Positions 12,097-23,169 of a DNA stretch of 64,000 nucleotides are shown piece by piece; the stretch's first letter is position 1; the number at the start of each line of letters is the position of its first letter. Source of the DNA: Sabethes cyaneus (Eukaryota > Arthropoda > Insecta > Diptera > Culicidae); NCBI RefSeq assembly GCF_943734655.1, contig NC_071354.1:197220911-197284910 (forward strand), read 5' to 3'. The notes under the pieces were generated by a model. The model was given only the letters and a program-made list of their open reading frames with translations, was not told where the DNA came from and did no database searches. Both the position numbers and the translations under genes were made by a program.

Positions 12097-13857
12097 ATGG
12101 AAACACGAACACGAATCGGAACATGGAATATACTGACCCTTGCCCAGCAGGACAAGCTGACTCAACTTGCAAGGGTAGCTAGCCGCCTGAAGCTTGTAAT
12201 CCTGGGCGGCTTGTAAACTGGCGAACACAAGACATCACCCGGGCAAGTCCTGCTCTACTCTGGCATACGAGGTGAAAATGCTACTCGAGAAAGAGGAGTT
12301 GGATTCCTACTGAGCTCAGGGGTACATGCGGCCCTGATGAAGTGGGAACCAATAAATGAGCGAATAATCGTTGCCAGATTCAGAACACGGGTTAGGAACC
12401 TTACAGCAATCCAGTGCTATGCGCCAACAGATGCTGCCGACCTGCAGGAGAAAGAGAGTTTTTACAGCCAGCTGAACAGCGTGGTTGAGAAAATCCCGAA
12501 GGGGGACATCCAAATTCACATGGGCGACTTCAACGCGAAGATTGGCTCAAACAACGCGGACCTTGAACGCGCCATGGGACGCCATGGCCTAGGAGAGATG
12601 AGCGAAAACGGGGAGCTGTTTACAGAATTCTGTGGTAATAACGACATGGTCATTGGTGGATCGCTCTTCCCCCATAGACCAGTACATAAAGTCACGTGGG
12701 TTTCCCGCGACGGCCGAACAGAAAACCAAATCGACCACATCTGCATCAGCCGGAAATGGAGAAGGAGCCTTCTTGATGTACGCAACAAACGCAGCGCTGA
12801 CATTGCATCCGACCATCATCTTGTTATCGCTGAGATACGTCTGAGCGTCGCACGTGTCCAACGACGGGAGGAAAAAGTTGGATGCCGCTACGACGTCCGC
12901 CGATTGGAGAATCCTGAGGTGAAAAGGGCCTTTGTCGAACAACTTGAATCTCGAGCCTCGGAGTTGTCACCTGGTGGAACCGTCCAAGAGCAATGGACCG
13001 GCATCAAGAACGCCTTCATCACGATCAGTGATGAAACCCTCGGCAAAGCGCGCAGTGGGCGGAGGGAGTGGATTTCGGATGAAACTTGGAGGAAGATCGA
13101 CGAGCGGAGAGAGGCGAAAGCCGGCATTGAGCGAGCGCGGACCAGATCGGCTAAGACAGCTGCCCGTCAACGATACGCCGAACTGGAGAGGGCTGTTAAA
13201 CGTGCTTGTAGGCGGGACAAGAGAGCCTGGACTAACTCCCTAGCCGAACAAGGAGAATCCGCCGCCGCCAATGGTGATATCCGTTTGTTGTACGATATTT
13301 CTCACTGCCTTAGCGGTGCCAGGATGAATACAAAGATGCCGCTAAAGGACAGAGCTGGTCAGCTATTGACTGACCGTACAGAACAGCTTAAGCGATGGAC
13401 TGACCATTTTGAACAACTCTTCCGAGTTTCAAATGTCAGAGACCAACAAAACCAGCAGCGTACGACGCCTACAGTTCGTCGAATAAATCGCGTGAACTCG
13501 GAGGCGCCATCGCTGGATGAAATTGTAGCAGCCATCAAGAGTATGAAATCCAATAGAGCGCCAGGGATAGATCGTATTTCAGCCGAAATGCTCAAAGCTG
13601 ACCCATCTTTGTCAGCCCAGATGATGCATCAGCTTTTCAGCAATATTTGGGAAACCGCAACTTTTCCGGTGGACTGGATGCAGGGCATATTGGTCAAAGT
13701 CCCTAAGAAAGGAGACCTAACGGAATGCGGTAACTGGCGTGGCATCACGTTGCTCTGTATTACTCTCAAAGTACTCTGTAAGGTAAGGTCCAGAGGAAGA
13801 TTGACGCTACTCTCCGGCGGCAGTAAGCTGGATTCCGTGCCGGCCGATCATGTGTAG
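12097..13857 (+). pseudogene. LINE ORF part 1: endonuclease and N-terminal reverse transcriptase
   Basis: The natural start appears to be the ATG at 12097, whose first residues METRTRIGTWNI contain the TWN motif of AP-like endonucleases. An in-frame TAA at 12214 interrupts the frame; it is open again to 13857. Further endonuclease motifs are QCYAPT, MGDFNAKIG (metal and catalytic residues), TENQIDHICI and the SDHH catalytic histidine motif. The reverse-transcriptase fingers follow with NRAPGIDRISAEMLK and VPKKGDLTECGNWRGITLL. After KVLCKV the frame diverges, marking a frameshift at about 13780-13797. The region between the domains is basic and probably helical. Confidence 0.85.
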
Positions 13858-14420
13858 ACCATATCACAACGCTCCGCATTATATTGGAGCAGATCAACGA
13901 ATTCCAGGACTCTCTTCTGCTGGTGTTCGTTGACTTCGAAAAGGCGTTCGACCGACTCAACCACGAAAACATCTGGGGCGCACTTAGGCGTGGAGGAGTT
14001 CCAGATAAGCTAGTCCATCTCATCGAGGCTCAGTATGTGGCGTTCTCGTGCAAGGTTTTGCACGACGGCGTCTTGTCCGACCCCATAAGGGTTACTGCTG
14101 GCGTGAGACAGGGCTGCATTTTATCACCGCTTCTGTTTCTCATCGTTATGGATGAGATATTAGTTGGAGCAATTGACAGTAGACCAAATCGAGGATTGCC
14201 TTGGAATCCTCTAACGATGGAGCAGCTAAATAACCTTGACCTAGTCGACGACATTGTCTTGCTCGCACAACGCCGAAACGATATGCAGAGAAAGTTAGAT
14301 GACCTCTCCGAGAGCTCCCAGGCAGCAGGTCTCACAGTCAATGTAACAAAAACTAAGTCTGTGATAACACTGACAATCCCACCAACTTCACAGTATCGGG
14401 ACAGCAAGTTGAGCAGGTAG
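13797..14420 (+). pseudogene. LINE ORF part 2: reverse transcriptase palm
   Basis: In the third frame the reverse transcriptase continues, with a stop codon near 13824 inside the QAGFRAGRSC-type region. The clean piece from 13884 contains LLVFVDFEKAFDRLNHENIW (motif A), GVRQGCILSPLLFLIVMDEI (motif B) and LDLVDDIVLLAQRR (motif C). The catalytic pair is present as VDD rather than the usual ADD. The frame stops at 14420 just after INVTKTK-type sequence, where a second frameshift moves the reading to another frame. Confidence 0.85.
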
Positions 14421-14850
14421 ACGCCTTTCAATATCTTGGTAGCCAGACAACGGTGGTACCAAGACTGATAGAGCCACACGGATCAGAAAGGTCAGGGGTA
14501 CCTTTGCAGGTCTGCGCAACATTTGGCGTTCAAACCAGATCAATCTACGTACGAAAACCCGAATCTTTAATTCAAACGTTAAATCCATACTGCCGTATGC
14601 CTGCGAAACGTGGTGCGTCTCAGCGGAGATAACGCAAAAACTGCAGGTATTTATTAACCGGTGCCTGCGATATATCATTCGTGCCTGGAGGCCTGATAAC
14701 TGGATATCCAATGAGGAACTCCATCGTCGGTGTCATCAACGGTAGCAACAGACACACGTGGAGGAAAGGAGTGAACGAGATCTACAGAGAAGCACTCGAC
14801 TGGAATCCGCAAGGACAGCGTAGAAGAGGCAGGCCCAGAGGCTCATAACG
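14408..14850 (+). pseudogene. LINE ORF part 3: C-terminal segment
   Basis: Shifted by one frame, translation continues as VEQVDAFQYLGSQ, then KVRGTFAGLRNIWRSNQIN, SILPYACETWCVSAEI and FINRCLRYIIRAWRPDNWIS. These are the thumb and C-terminal motifs expected after the reverse transcriptase. Further indels occur between the blocks (near 14450 and beyond 14740). It belongs to the element starting at 12097 and is not functional. Confidence 0.7.
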
Positions 14851-14990
14851 ACGCAGCTTAGCCAACGACATCCGGGTTGTAGACGAGAACCTGCCTTGGC
14901 GGTAGGTAAAAGCTATGGCGGGTAAGCGTCAACAGTGGAGATCTCTGATTTCACCCCTTTGATCTGCCGTACCGGCGCATACGGTTGCAT

Positions 14991-15639
14991 AAGTACGGAA
15001 GCAAAAATAAAACTTGGATTTCACTTGGAAGGAAAGGGGTGTAAGTGCATTATATGAGCAATTCCATCTCATGCTCAACTAACAAAACGGTTTGTCTCGG
15101 CTTTTTCTTATTGGAATGAAATTTTGCTGATATGTTGGATGCCACGCAAGGATTCATTTTCCGTGAAACATTATTATTTTCGACAAGAGTAACTTTTCAA
15201 AAGGGCGTATTTATAAATTAGATTGATTTTTTTTCAACCTATCGTATCTCAAAAACTACTTATCTGCTAAAAATGACATTAACGGAAAAGTTGTAAGAAA
15301 TTGTATGTTTTAAATGTTACACTGAAAGAAAAAAACTTTGTGAAATAAAAATAAAAATCATAAAACTTGAATTATTTCAAAACCTGTCCTCTCAGGTGTG
15401 TCTCATTTTTATTAAAGACTGGCTGATTACCCGATCTTACTAGGGGCTCCTTTGCCTCTCAGTCACTTGTACATCTGTTATTGTAACGAAAATACTCATA
15501 ATGCAAAAAAACAAAACCCTTTTTTCGTTTAAATATGTTTACTCTCTTTGTCAGTTTCCTTCAAGTCGTCCACCAGCCAGTTGTAAATCTGACTTCTTCC
15601 CGGTAATCCCTATAAATCGACAAAAAACCGTTTTTGAAC
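14991..15639. other. Intergenic, no recognised feature
   Basis: AT-rich sequence without a significant open frame. Nothing recognised. Confidence 0.5.
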
Positions 15640-16629
15640 CTATCCTTTGTTAATGGCCACCCTATTCCCCCTTTCAAAAACTCGGCAACTAGTACAACTA
15701 GTATCGTTCAAATTGTAGGAGAAACGCACCCGTTTACCCATTTGAACCTTTCTTTCCCCTTGTAAGAGACCTTCTCCCTCTTTTGTCAACCCCCTGCCCT
15801 GATTCTTCTACGCCAAAATACACACGTTTGACAAACGACGTTTCATGAAAAACAGTCCAGAAGTTCTTTAGCTATGGTAAAACATAAATTTATACTCACG
15901 TTCTTCGTCCCCCTACTTATCGATTCTTTCCCAGTCAGCTCCCATTGGTTTGCTCTATGAAAATCACTATAATGGAAACTAAGCAAAGGTCGTTTTACCA
16001 TATATTCCTCTTCGGTGGAACCCCCTCTATTCTTAAAGTTATTTACACAACTGCAATTGGTTTAAATGCAAGAGAAACGCATCACCTTTTACTTAGACTC
16101 TTGTTAGGGCCCCCCTTTTGTCAACTCCTTCAATTCTGATTCCTTTATGTCAAGGAACATATGTGCCAAGTTTCATGAAGAACCGCCCAGGCGTTTCGGA
16201 GTTAGGGCCTCCTCCCCTGTTATGACCCCCCCCTTTGTCTACTTCTTAAGTTCTGAGTCCTCTAAGTGAAGGAACATACGTGCTAAGTTTGATGAAGAAG
16301 CGTCCAGGCGTTTCAGAGTTAAGGCCTCCCCCCTGTTATGAACCCCCTCCCCCCTCCGCTTTTGTCAACCCCGTTGGTACTGATTCCCTTATGTCAAGGA
16401 ACCAGGAACCAGGATGTATGCCAAGCTTGGTGAAGAACCATCCAGGCATGTCGGAGTTATGGCCTCTCCCTGTTACGAACACCCCCCCTTCCTCTTATCA
16501 ACCCGCCAGCGCTGATTTACTGATATCAAGGAATATGTGTGCCAAGTTTGGTGGAGATCGGTCAAGGCGTTCTGGAGGTATGGTGGAACATACAAACATA
16601 CTCACACTCATTTTTATATATATAGATGG
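15640..16629 (+). repeat. Tandem array ending in TATATATAGAT
   Basis: From about 16110 four units of roughly 115-132 bp repeat CTTTTGTCAACtcc, TGATTCCTTTATGTCAAGGAAC, GTGCCAAGTTTGGTGAAGAA-like and CAGGCGTTTCGGAGTTA-like blocks, each separated by C-rich runs. Older, diverged units extend left to about 15640. The array closes with CATACTCACACTCATTTTTA and then TATATATAGAT at 16616-16626. The layout (units, then a short simple tail) parallels the array at 2552-3182 though the sequences differ. The open frame at 16280-17020 is a by-product of the repeats. Confidence 0.75.
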
Positions 16630-16729
16630 CTTAAAACGTGTTCTAAAATCTGACGAAAAGCTTTTGATGGATTTTAAGATTTTTCCGAAAAAAGTAATTT
16701 CTAAGATTACTAAGAACATGAGCTATGGC

Positions 16730-17500
16730 AACTACCAGAAGGTGATATATAAACTAACGCTACCCGTTGAAAAAATTCTGAACTATTTTCTAAATCATCT
16801 TAAAAATGAAAGTCACTTGAACAACATTTCCGAAGACCACACCATTCTAGAGATTCAGCAGCGTAAGTTACAGCCCACATATACGGTATATTACAATACG
16901 CTGGCACCACGTAGTGCGACAATTCTATACTATTTTCCCTACTATCTGCAAGGCTGCTATTACTTAAACAATTTTCTCGAAGAAAGTACTATTTTTGGTT
17001 ACTCGCATCATGATATGTAATGTATGTATGTATGTACGCTAACGCCGACCGATGAGAAAATTCTATACTATTTCCCATACCATCTTGGAGGTGACATGAT
17101 AATAGTGACTTGCATAAACTTCTCGAAGACGACTACTTTCTAGATAATCACCAGCGTAAGCTACAGCTGATATAGTAATATTACATGTACGGTAGCGCCA
17201 CGCAGTTCTATTTCATCTGCAAGGCTCCTATTACTCAACCAACTTTCCCCACGAAAGTAAAGCTAGACTAAATAAAATTAGGTCGCATATACGCTAGCGC
17301 CGCAGGTTGTGGATATTCTGAAGTGCAGAATCTGAACTATTTTCAGTGCAATCTCTGAGATGTCAGTCATTTGAACAACTTTCCCGAAGGCTGCAACTTT
17401 CTAAATAGTCATTAGCGTAAGATACAGCCTATACAAGAATATTACATATGCACTAGCACCACGTAACGAGAAAATCTCAACCTACTGTTGCCTTCTCGCT
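16730..17500. repeat. Tandem repeat, 'GCTAGCGCCACGTAGTGA' family, about five units
   Basis: Units of roughly 150-170 bp share (G)CTAGCGCCACGTAGTGAGA, TTCTATACTATTTTCCCTAC, ATCTGCAAGGCTGCTATTAC and CGAAGACCACTACTTTCTAG blocks. They also share AATATTACATATACGC-type ends. They appear at about 16770, 16900, 17040, 17190, 17290 and 17450. The array is related to the diverged copies at 4060-4790. Confidence 0.7.
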
Positions 17501-18224
17501 AACCTACCTTTCAATAGAGATGTTTGTAATATGATTCAAAGATATGCACTTAAACCCTTTTCACTCCAAGTAGTAATTCCTTATAATCGCTTGGAACGAA
17601 AGGGATACAAGTGCACAACTTAGAAAGAAAGGGGTGTAAGGGTAAATAACATTTTCAAAAATGTCTTATAAATCCCAAAAATCAAAGTACTTTTTGAAAA
17701 TTTCAATAGAATTTAATAAAGCAAAGTTAACACAACCTTGGTTGATCATTTGTTTTGCATTATTACATATAACCAGACGAATTTTCTAGATAATGATAGC
17801 TTTGGATCTGATTTTTACTTTTTGTCACTCACACCACTTTCCTTCTGACCCACTCAAATATGAGCGGAGGAGAATTTTTTACCTTGCGACACATCTTCGA
17901 TAAATTTTTAAAATCCTTTTTCTTCGATAAAGAATGTCACAATTGCACAGCAGTGTTCAGTAGTAAGAGGTACATCATCATTTTTGCAAAATTTCGGCTG
18001 CCATATTGACCTGTTTCGGAAGGGCGAGCCCCGTTTCAAATGCAAAAAATTACCATATTTCAAACAGCTTATTTAGAATGAGCTTAGTTAGCGCCTGTGT
18101 ATTACTTGTCTAAACTAAGTTGCACTGTATCGAATCGAACCGAATATAAAATATTAAATTATGATTTCCCCCGTTTCCTTTGAGTTCGTCCGACGAACTT
18201 TGCTATGCAAATGGATTAATATTT
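17501..18224. other. Upstream region of the esterase gene
   Basis: AT-rich intergenic DNA. It presumably contains the proximal control region of the esterase gene, but I recognise no specific transcription-factor site apart from the TATA box annotated separately. Confidence 0.5.
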
Positions 18225-18231
18225 TATAAAA
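18225..18231 (+). promoter_or_regulatory. Putative TATA box of the esterase gene
   Basis: TATAAAA lies 127 bp upstream of the predicted start codon. A TCACAC sequence about 30 bp downstream (near 18254) and a TCAGTA initiator-like motif near 18272 are candidate transcription starts. The placement fits a short 5' untranslated region of about 80-100 nt. This is inferred from motif and spacing only. Confidence 0.5.
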
Positions 18232-18357
18232 GGCCCCCGGTCAGTCCATCGATCACACAAGTCTCTACGGTTCAGTACAAAGTGGACACACGCACGCCGC
18301 ACGTTCTGTTCTGGTTTTGCCGCTAGGAAAACTGCCCAGGAGGAATTGCTACCAGTC

Positions 18358-20246
18358 ATGGTGATGCGCAGCTCTCCGTTGACCGGCTGGAAGAATGTTA
18401 GTACCGGCTCGGACGCCGAAGCTCACCGGGTGTGTGTTTTGTTAAAGTTAAATTGTGCCCAAAATAAAGTTAGTTGCTTTTAGCCCCCAACACGGATAGC
18501 GGTCCAGGTGGTTCAAGGCTATATCTACGGCGTTAGGGAGACTCTACCAAACGGTGAGAATTATTTTTACTTCAAAGGTGTTCCGTACGCGAAACCTCCG
18601 GTAGGAAATCTTCGCTTCATGTCACCCGTTCCGATTGAAAAGTACGCGGTTTCTTACTTGGATTGTACGACGGAGAGAAGTAACTGCATCGGTTTGGATG
18701 TTCTGAGTAAAGAAGTTACTGGCTCTGAAGATGGATTGTATCTTAATATTTATACTCCAAAGTTACCGAGAAAGAATGAGCAGATGGAAAAGTTGCCCGT
18801 TATGGTGTTTCTTCACGGCGGAGGTCTGATTGGGGGCCATGCAGATAGTTCGATGTATTTGCCAAGTTATTTACTGCAGGAAGGTGTCATAGTTGTGACA
18901 GTAAATTACCGCTTGGGAGTTCTTGGGTTTCTTTGTTTGCCACAAGCAGGCATCGAAGGAAATGCCGGATTAAAGGATCAGGTAAGATTTTTGTATTAAA
19001 GGCGCAGAAACTAAAATGTGATATCAATTTTCAGAGAATGGCTTTGCAATGGGTTAATCAGAACATTGACAAGTTTGGCGGGGATCCAAACAATGTAACC
19101 CTGTTTGGAGCTAGTTCAGGTGCCATAGCGGTGAACTTCCACTGTTTGTCGAAGGAGTCCAAAAAGTACTTTCATAAAGGCATTATGCAGAGTGGCTCCG
19201 TTTACACAGAGTTCGGTCACCAGGATGAACCGGAGAAGAAGGCTAGGCATCTAGCAGAGCTACTAGGTTTCACTCCAACTACAGACGAAGAGGTCTATCA
19301 AATCTTAAAAAGCGCACCTGCGCGAAAACTTTTTGAATTGCAGCACAAAACTATCAATAAACGAGAACTTTTGGTTGAGAAACTGTTCCAAATCCCGTTT
19401 CTGCCGGTAATCGAGCGGGAAGAATCACCGGACGCCATCATTACAAAGCATCCGTCCGTTATTTTGAGCGAACCCGATGGCATGGGCATTCCGATCATTT
19501 TGGGTTACAACGAGTTCGACGGAATGATGGTGCTGATCGATGCCATTAGGAACCTCAATAGTTACAATCAGGAACCGGAACGGTTCATACCACGAATTCT
19601 CAACATTGACTGTTACACCCCGGAAGCCCGCCAGCTGGGCAATCACATCAAACAGTTTTACTTTAAGGATAAAAATGCTACACGCGCAACTCTGCTACCG
19701 CTAATCGATCTCTTTACAGACAAATATTTGCTGGCATATCGAATCACGGCGGACCTCTGGGCTAGGTATCAAACCAAGACAAAAATGTACGGTTACCGAT
19801 TCTCGTTCGATGGATTGCTGAACAAAGGCAAGGCCGTAACCTCGTTCACCAGTATGAAGGGCGCCGGCCACATCGACGAGGTGTACTATCTGTTTAGTTC
19901 TCCGATCCTGAAGACGGAAGTTCCGAAAACCAACAAAGCTTACGCGATGCGCCAGAAGATGGTACGCATGTGGACCAACTTTGCCAAGTTCAGCAACCCA
20001 ACGCCGGACGATGATGGCAGTCTACCGTTCCGCTGGCTTCCGGTAGAAAATGTTCCTCCCGACAGCGACGATTGCAGGCAGTGTATCCTCAGTATTGGCG
20101 AAGAGATCAAAATGATGGAAATGCCCGAGCGAAAGCGGATGGACTTTTGGTGCGAGCTGTTTCGCAAGCACAACGGCGACGTGACGAAGGCCAAAATTCC
20201 AACCGCACCGGAATGGAGGGTCAACGATATGAATAATAATGTCTAG
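18358..20246 (+). CDS. Carboxylesterase, alpha-esterase type (three exons)
   Basis: A serine carboxylesterase of the alpha/beta-hydrolase fold, hydrolysing carboxylic esters; members of this insect clade take part in xenobiotic and lipid ester turnover. Predicted exons are 18358-18429, 18508-18981 and 19035-20246, with GT-AG introns of 78 and 53 bp, both phase 0, giving 585 residues, a normal length for the family. Visible motifs (numbered on this model): FKGVPYAKPP, SEDGLYLNIYTP, the oxyanion-hole motif HGGG at 127-130, GNAGLKDQ, the nucleophile motif GASSG with Ser209, the acid position NEFDGM with Asp344 where Glu is usual, and GAGH with His461. There is no signal peptide, membrane segment or GPI tail, so a cytosolic enzyme is likely. 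Exon 1 (24 codons) is the weak part: it rests on the ATG at 18358 and a GTGTGT donor, and carries no family motif. The exon 2-3 junction is certain from the uninterrupted family sequence NAGLKDQ-RMALQWV. Confidence 0.88.
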
Positions 20247-20288
20247 AACGGTACGGTTGCTTAAATAAGGTCAAATGATTACTGATAT

Positions 20289-20294
20289 AATAAA
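20289..20294 (+). terminator. Polyadenylation signal of the esterase gene
   Basis: AATAAA occurs 42 bp after the TAG stop codon and is followed by a T-rich stretch. It is the expected distance and sequence for an insect 3' end. Confidence 0.7.
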
Positions 20295-20299
20295 TGTCG

Positions 20300-20635
20300 C
20301 TTCGATTTTTGCTCCATTGCTTTTCGTTGGTTGCTTATCGACCAAGCGAATGGAAATTAGGAGTTATTTTTGATCCGAAATGCTCCGTCGAAATGATGTT
20401 GTTTTTTGCTGGCTTCGATTGATTCTGAATTCTGAATTGAAAATATTGTTTGTTTCCATGTGAGAACCGTGGACGGCGTGATGCAAAGAATTTTTGACCT
20501 TAGAAAATGTCATCGGCATCGACATACCATAGACTAGTTGGTATGTGAGGTGTCACACATGCGTTACTCTTTCTGGCAAGAGACGCTGGTATTGACTTTG
20601 TAATTATGAATTGTCAAACAGAAAAAAGATAGCAA
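20300..20635. other. Intergenic, no recognised feature
   Basis: Nothing recognised between the esterase 3' end and the RTE remnant. Confidence 0.5.
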
Positions 20636-20639
20636 ATTA

Positions 20640-21170
20640 CGATGATGATGATTATTCAGCCGAGAGCCAAGGTGGTTCTTGCCGTATCAAGAATCGCTTT
20701 TCATTGTACTCGGTCCTGGGCTTCTCGTAGCCAATTCGTTGCACGTCTCGACACACACAAGTCGGTTTCAACCTGGTCGAGCCATCTAGCACGTTGAGCC
20801 CCTCTATTCCTGGTGCTGGTGGGGTTCTTGAAGAGTACGGATTTCACTACACAGTCGTCCGGCATCCTTGCGACGTGGTCTACCGTAGTCTCCCAACTTT
20901 TGCCTGGTATACGATGGAAATCTCTCCAAGCAGTGCCTGTAGCTCGTGATTCATGCGTTTCCGCCACTCTCCGCTTTCCGTTTGTACTCCGCCAAAAATA
21001 GTCCGTAACACCTTTCGTTAAAAAACGGCAAGTGCAAGTATGTCTTCCGTAAGTCAAGTTGCTGTCTCAAGTCCGTAGGACTACCGGTCTGATTAGCGTT
21101 TTGTACATCGTCAGCTTTGTGCGTTGGAGTATGCTCCTTGTTCGAAACGTCTTGCGTAACATACAGTAAG
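20640..21170 (-). pseudogene. RTE-clade LINE 3' fragment
   Basis: Read on the minus strand, several frames give the C-terminal RTE blocks: a degenerate fragment of the region before the ERKVLRTIFGGVQ-type block, FLAEYKRKAESGGNA-like reading, TAWRDFHRIPG, and NPTSTRNRGAQRARWLDQVE with VSRRATNWLREAQDRVQ. The longest open piece is 20701-21057. The end of the element is a short ATCATCATC tail (GATGATGATGATT on the + strand at 20641-20653), typical of RTE elements. It is 5' truncated and frameshifted. Confidence 0.75.
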
Positions 21171-21429
21171 ATATATACTGGAGGAATGATGGTTTTCTAT
21201 CCAAAAATACGACTAAATCTTCGATACATTTTGTTCTTCCAATAACGGATCCTAAAAGTTTGTATTCAAATGTGATATGTGCTTTCTTTCTTGAATAAGT
21301 GATGATGACATACTTGCATGGATTATCCTACATTCGGTTTGTGCTACACCTATTTGTAAAACTGTTCAATTACTGTTGAAGCATGCGGGCAATAAAACTA
21401 ATCTGGCTGAAGATTTTCATACCATTGCA

Positions 21430-23035
21430 CAGTGGTCCAATCAGCGAAATACGTGATCGTTTGATATTGCGCCAAAACGTGAAGTTTTTCGCATATAGTG
21501 CCTTTAGGAACATTTCTTGGTATAACAAGCCCCTTCTTGTGAGAGAAATCTTTGGGTGATTAATTCCCTTAAAAGTGAGATAAGAAATTTATTTTCTCGT
21601 GCATTCGAGATACAGGTTTGGTACTTTCGGCAAAGTTGTAGTAAATATCAATGCAAACAACTTTGTCAAAGACACCATACTTGTATCTCTTCCTGGAAAT
21701 TATCTATGATGCGTTATTCGTCGACAAACCCTTTAAAACAGTTTTTAAACCTTAACTTATTCTGGTCAACTTTTACGTGTTCATAGTATTCTAAAAAGTT
21801 GTTTATCTTGCTAAAATCAACGTTTTTGTAGCACATTATTATAAGTTATTTTCTGCAGTTTCGGAGATTTTGAGCATTTTTGATGAAAAATAGTACTACT
21901 TTGAGCTTAAATATTTCCCAAGGTGGCAAATGGTGGCAGACCAAACAACTCCTACTTAAAAGTACAACAAAAAAACCTCTAAAAACACGTGTCAATTGAC
22001 TGTATCTGTTTGTATCCTCAAAAGTTATAGTTGTTTTAAAAATCCTTCACAGTCATGTTTATCGAACAATTAAAATGTACTTCGGATGCAATAAACGCCA
22101 TTTTGTTTATGTTGACAATCTCTTTCTAACAAGTTGAGTTACCAGCAATTTTTTCGCCTATTTTCGAATCGAAAATGAATGTAGACTCAAAATTATTTGA
22201 CGCAAATGATAACAGAAAAGCTTCCAAACAACTAACTTAAGTCTATTTTGTTCAATACCATCGATTGGTGTCTTTTCAAAAAATCCCACTCATAATGGGC
22301 TGATACCAAATGGCCGAAACACAAATGGTCGAATCACGAATGGCCGAAATCCAAATGACCGAATTTCAACAACAGTCACAGAAGACTGAATTTACTCGGA
22401 ATGACTTTTTAGTCTATTTAATTAGAAAACACGAATTGACAAGCAGTTAACAATTAACTTACTCAAACAAAAAATAAAATAAGCAACACATCTTTTTGTT
22501 GTACTTTTAAGTAGGAGTTGTTTGATCTGCCATCATTTGCCACTTTGGGAAATATTTAAGCTTAAGTAGTACTATTTTTCATCAAAAATGCTCAATATCT
22601 CCGAAACTTCAGAAAATCACGTATAAAAATGTTCTACAAAAACGTTGATTTTAGCAAAATAAACATCTTTCTAGAACACTATGAACACGTAAAAGTTGAC
22701 CAGAACAACTCAGGGTTTAAAAACTGTTTTGAAGAGTCTGTCCATGAATAACGCTTCATAAACAATTTCCAGGAAGAGATACAAGTATGGTGTCTTTGAC
22801 AAAGTTGTTTGTATTGATATTTACTACAACTTTGCCGAAAGTACTAAACCTGTATCTCGAATATACGAGAAAATAAATTTCTTATCTCACTTTTAAGGGA
22901 ATTAATCACCCAAAGATTTCTCTCACAAGAAGGGGCTTGTTATACCAAGAAATGTTCCTAAAGGCACTATATGCGAAAAACTTCACGTTTCGGCGCTATA
23001 TCAAACGATCACGTATTTCGCTGATAGGACCACTG
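21430..23035. mobile_element. Foldback element with arms of about 545 bp
   Basis: The left arm (about 21430-21975) and right arm (about 22492-23035) are inverted copies. CAGTGGTCCAATCAGCGAAA at the left end faces the complement of CTGATAGGACCACTG at the right end, and the blocks for CAAAGTTGTAGTAAATATCA, GAAATTTATTTTCTCGT and ACTTTTAAGTAGGAGTTGTT are found on both sides. The roughly 515 bp loop holds a short repeat, AAATGGCCGAAA/AAATGGTCGAAT, at about 22308-22365. There is no transposase ORF, so it would need transposase from elsewhere. The ORF at 21556-21786 lies inside an arm and is not a gene. Confidence 0.8.
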
Positions 23036-23169
23036 TAATTGGCGAAAGACAATGGCCCGTGGTCCGAGGCTACCTTGAGAGATCCCCGATGGAACTGCAA
23101 ATTTCGCAGAAAAACTATCACCAATTTTCACTATTAGCTGACGACCAGCGACGTACGAATGTAACTAGA

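Larger units (their letters stand above)
12090..14990 (+). mobile_element. Near full-length LINE with endonuclease and reverse transcriptase, inactivated
   Basis: A single-ORF-type non-LTR retrotransposon. It encodes an AP-like endonuclease followed by reverse transcriptase and a C-terminal segment, spread over at least three frames. The endonuclease resembles the CFDP2-like endonucleases of RTE-type elements, so I place it near the RTE group; the exact clade is uncertain. One in-frame stop and at least two frameshifts break it. A second, more damaged copy lies inverted at 62118-63178. The 3' boundary is not sharp: coding similarity ends near 14850 and no poly-A or short-repeat tail is obvious before about 14990. 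Confidence 0.8.

Noticed and set aside
16280..17020. 246-codon open frame on the plus strand
   Set aside because: It runs across two different tandem-repeat arrays, has no domain, and its start is inside a repeat unit.
18508..18999. Esterase starting at 18508 and a separate gene at 18933-20246
   Set aside because: The codon at 18508 is GTG right after a splice acceptor, and both frames are exons of one gene joined across a 53 bp GT-AG intron.
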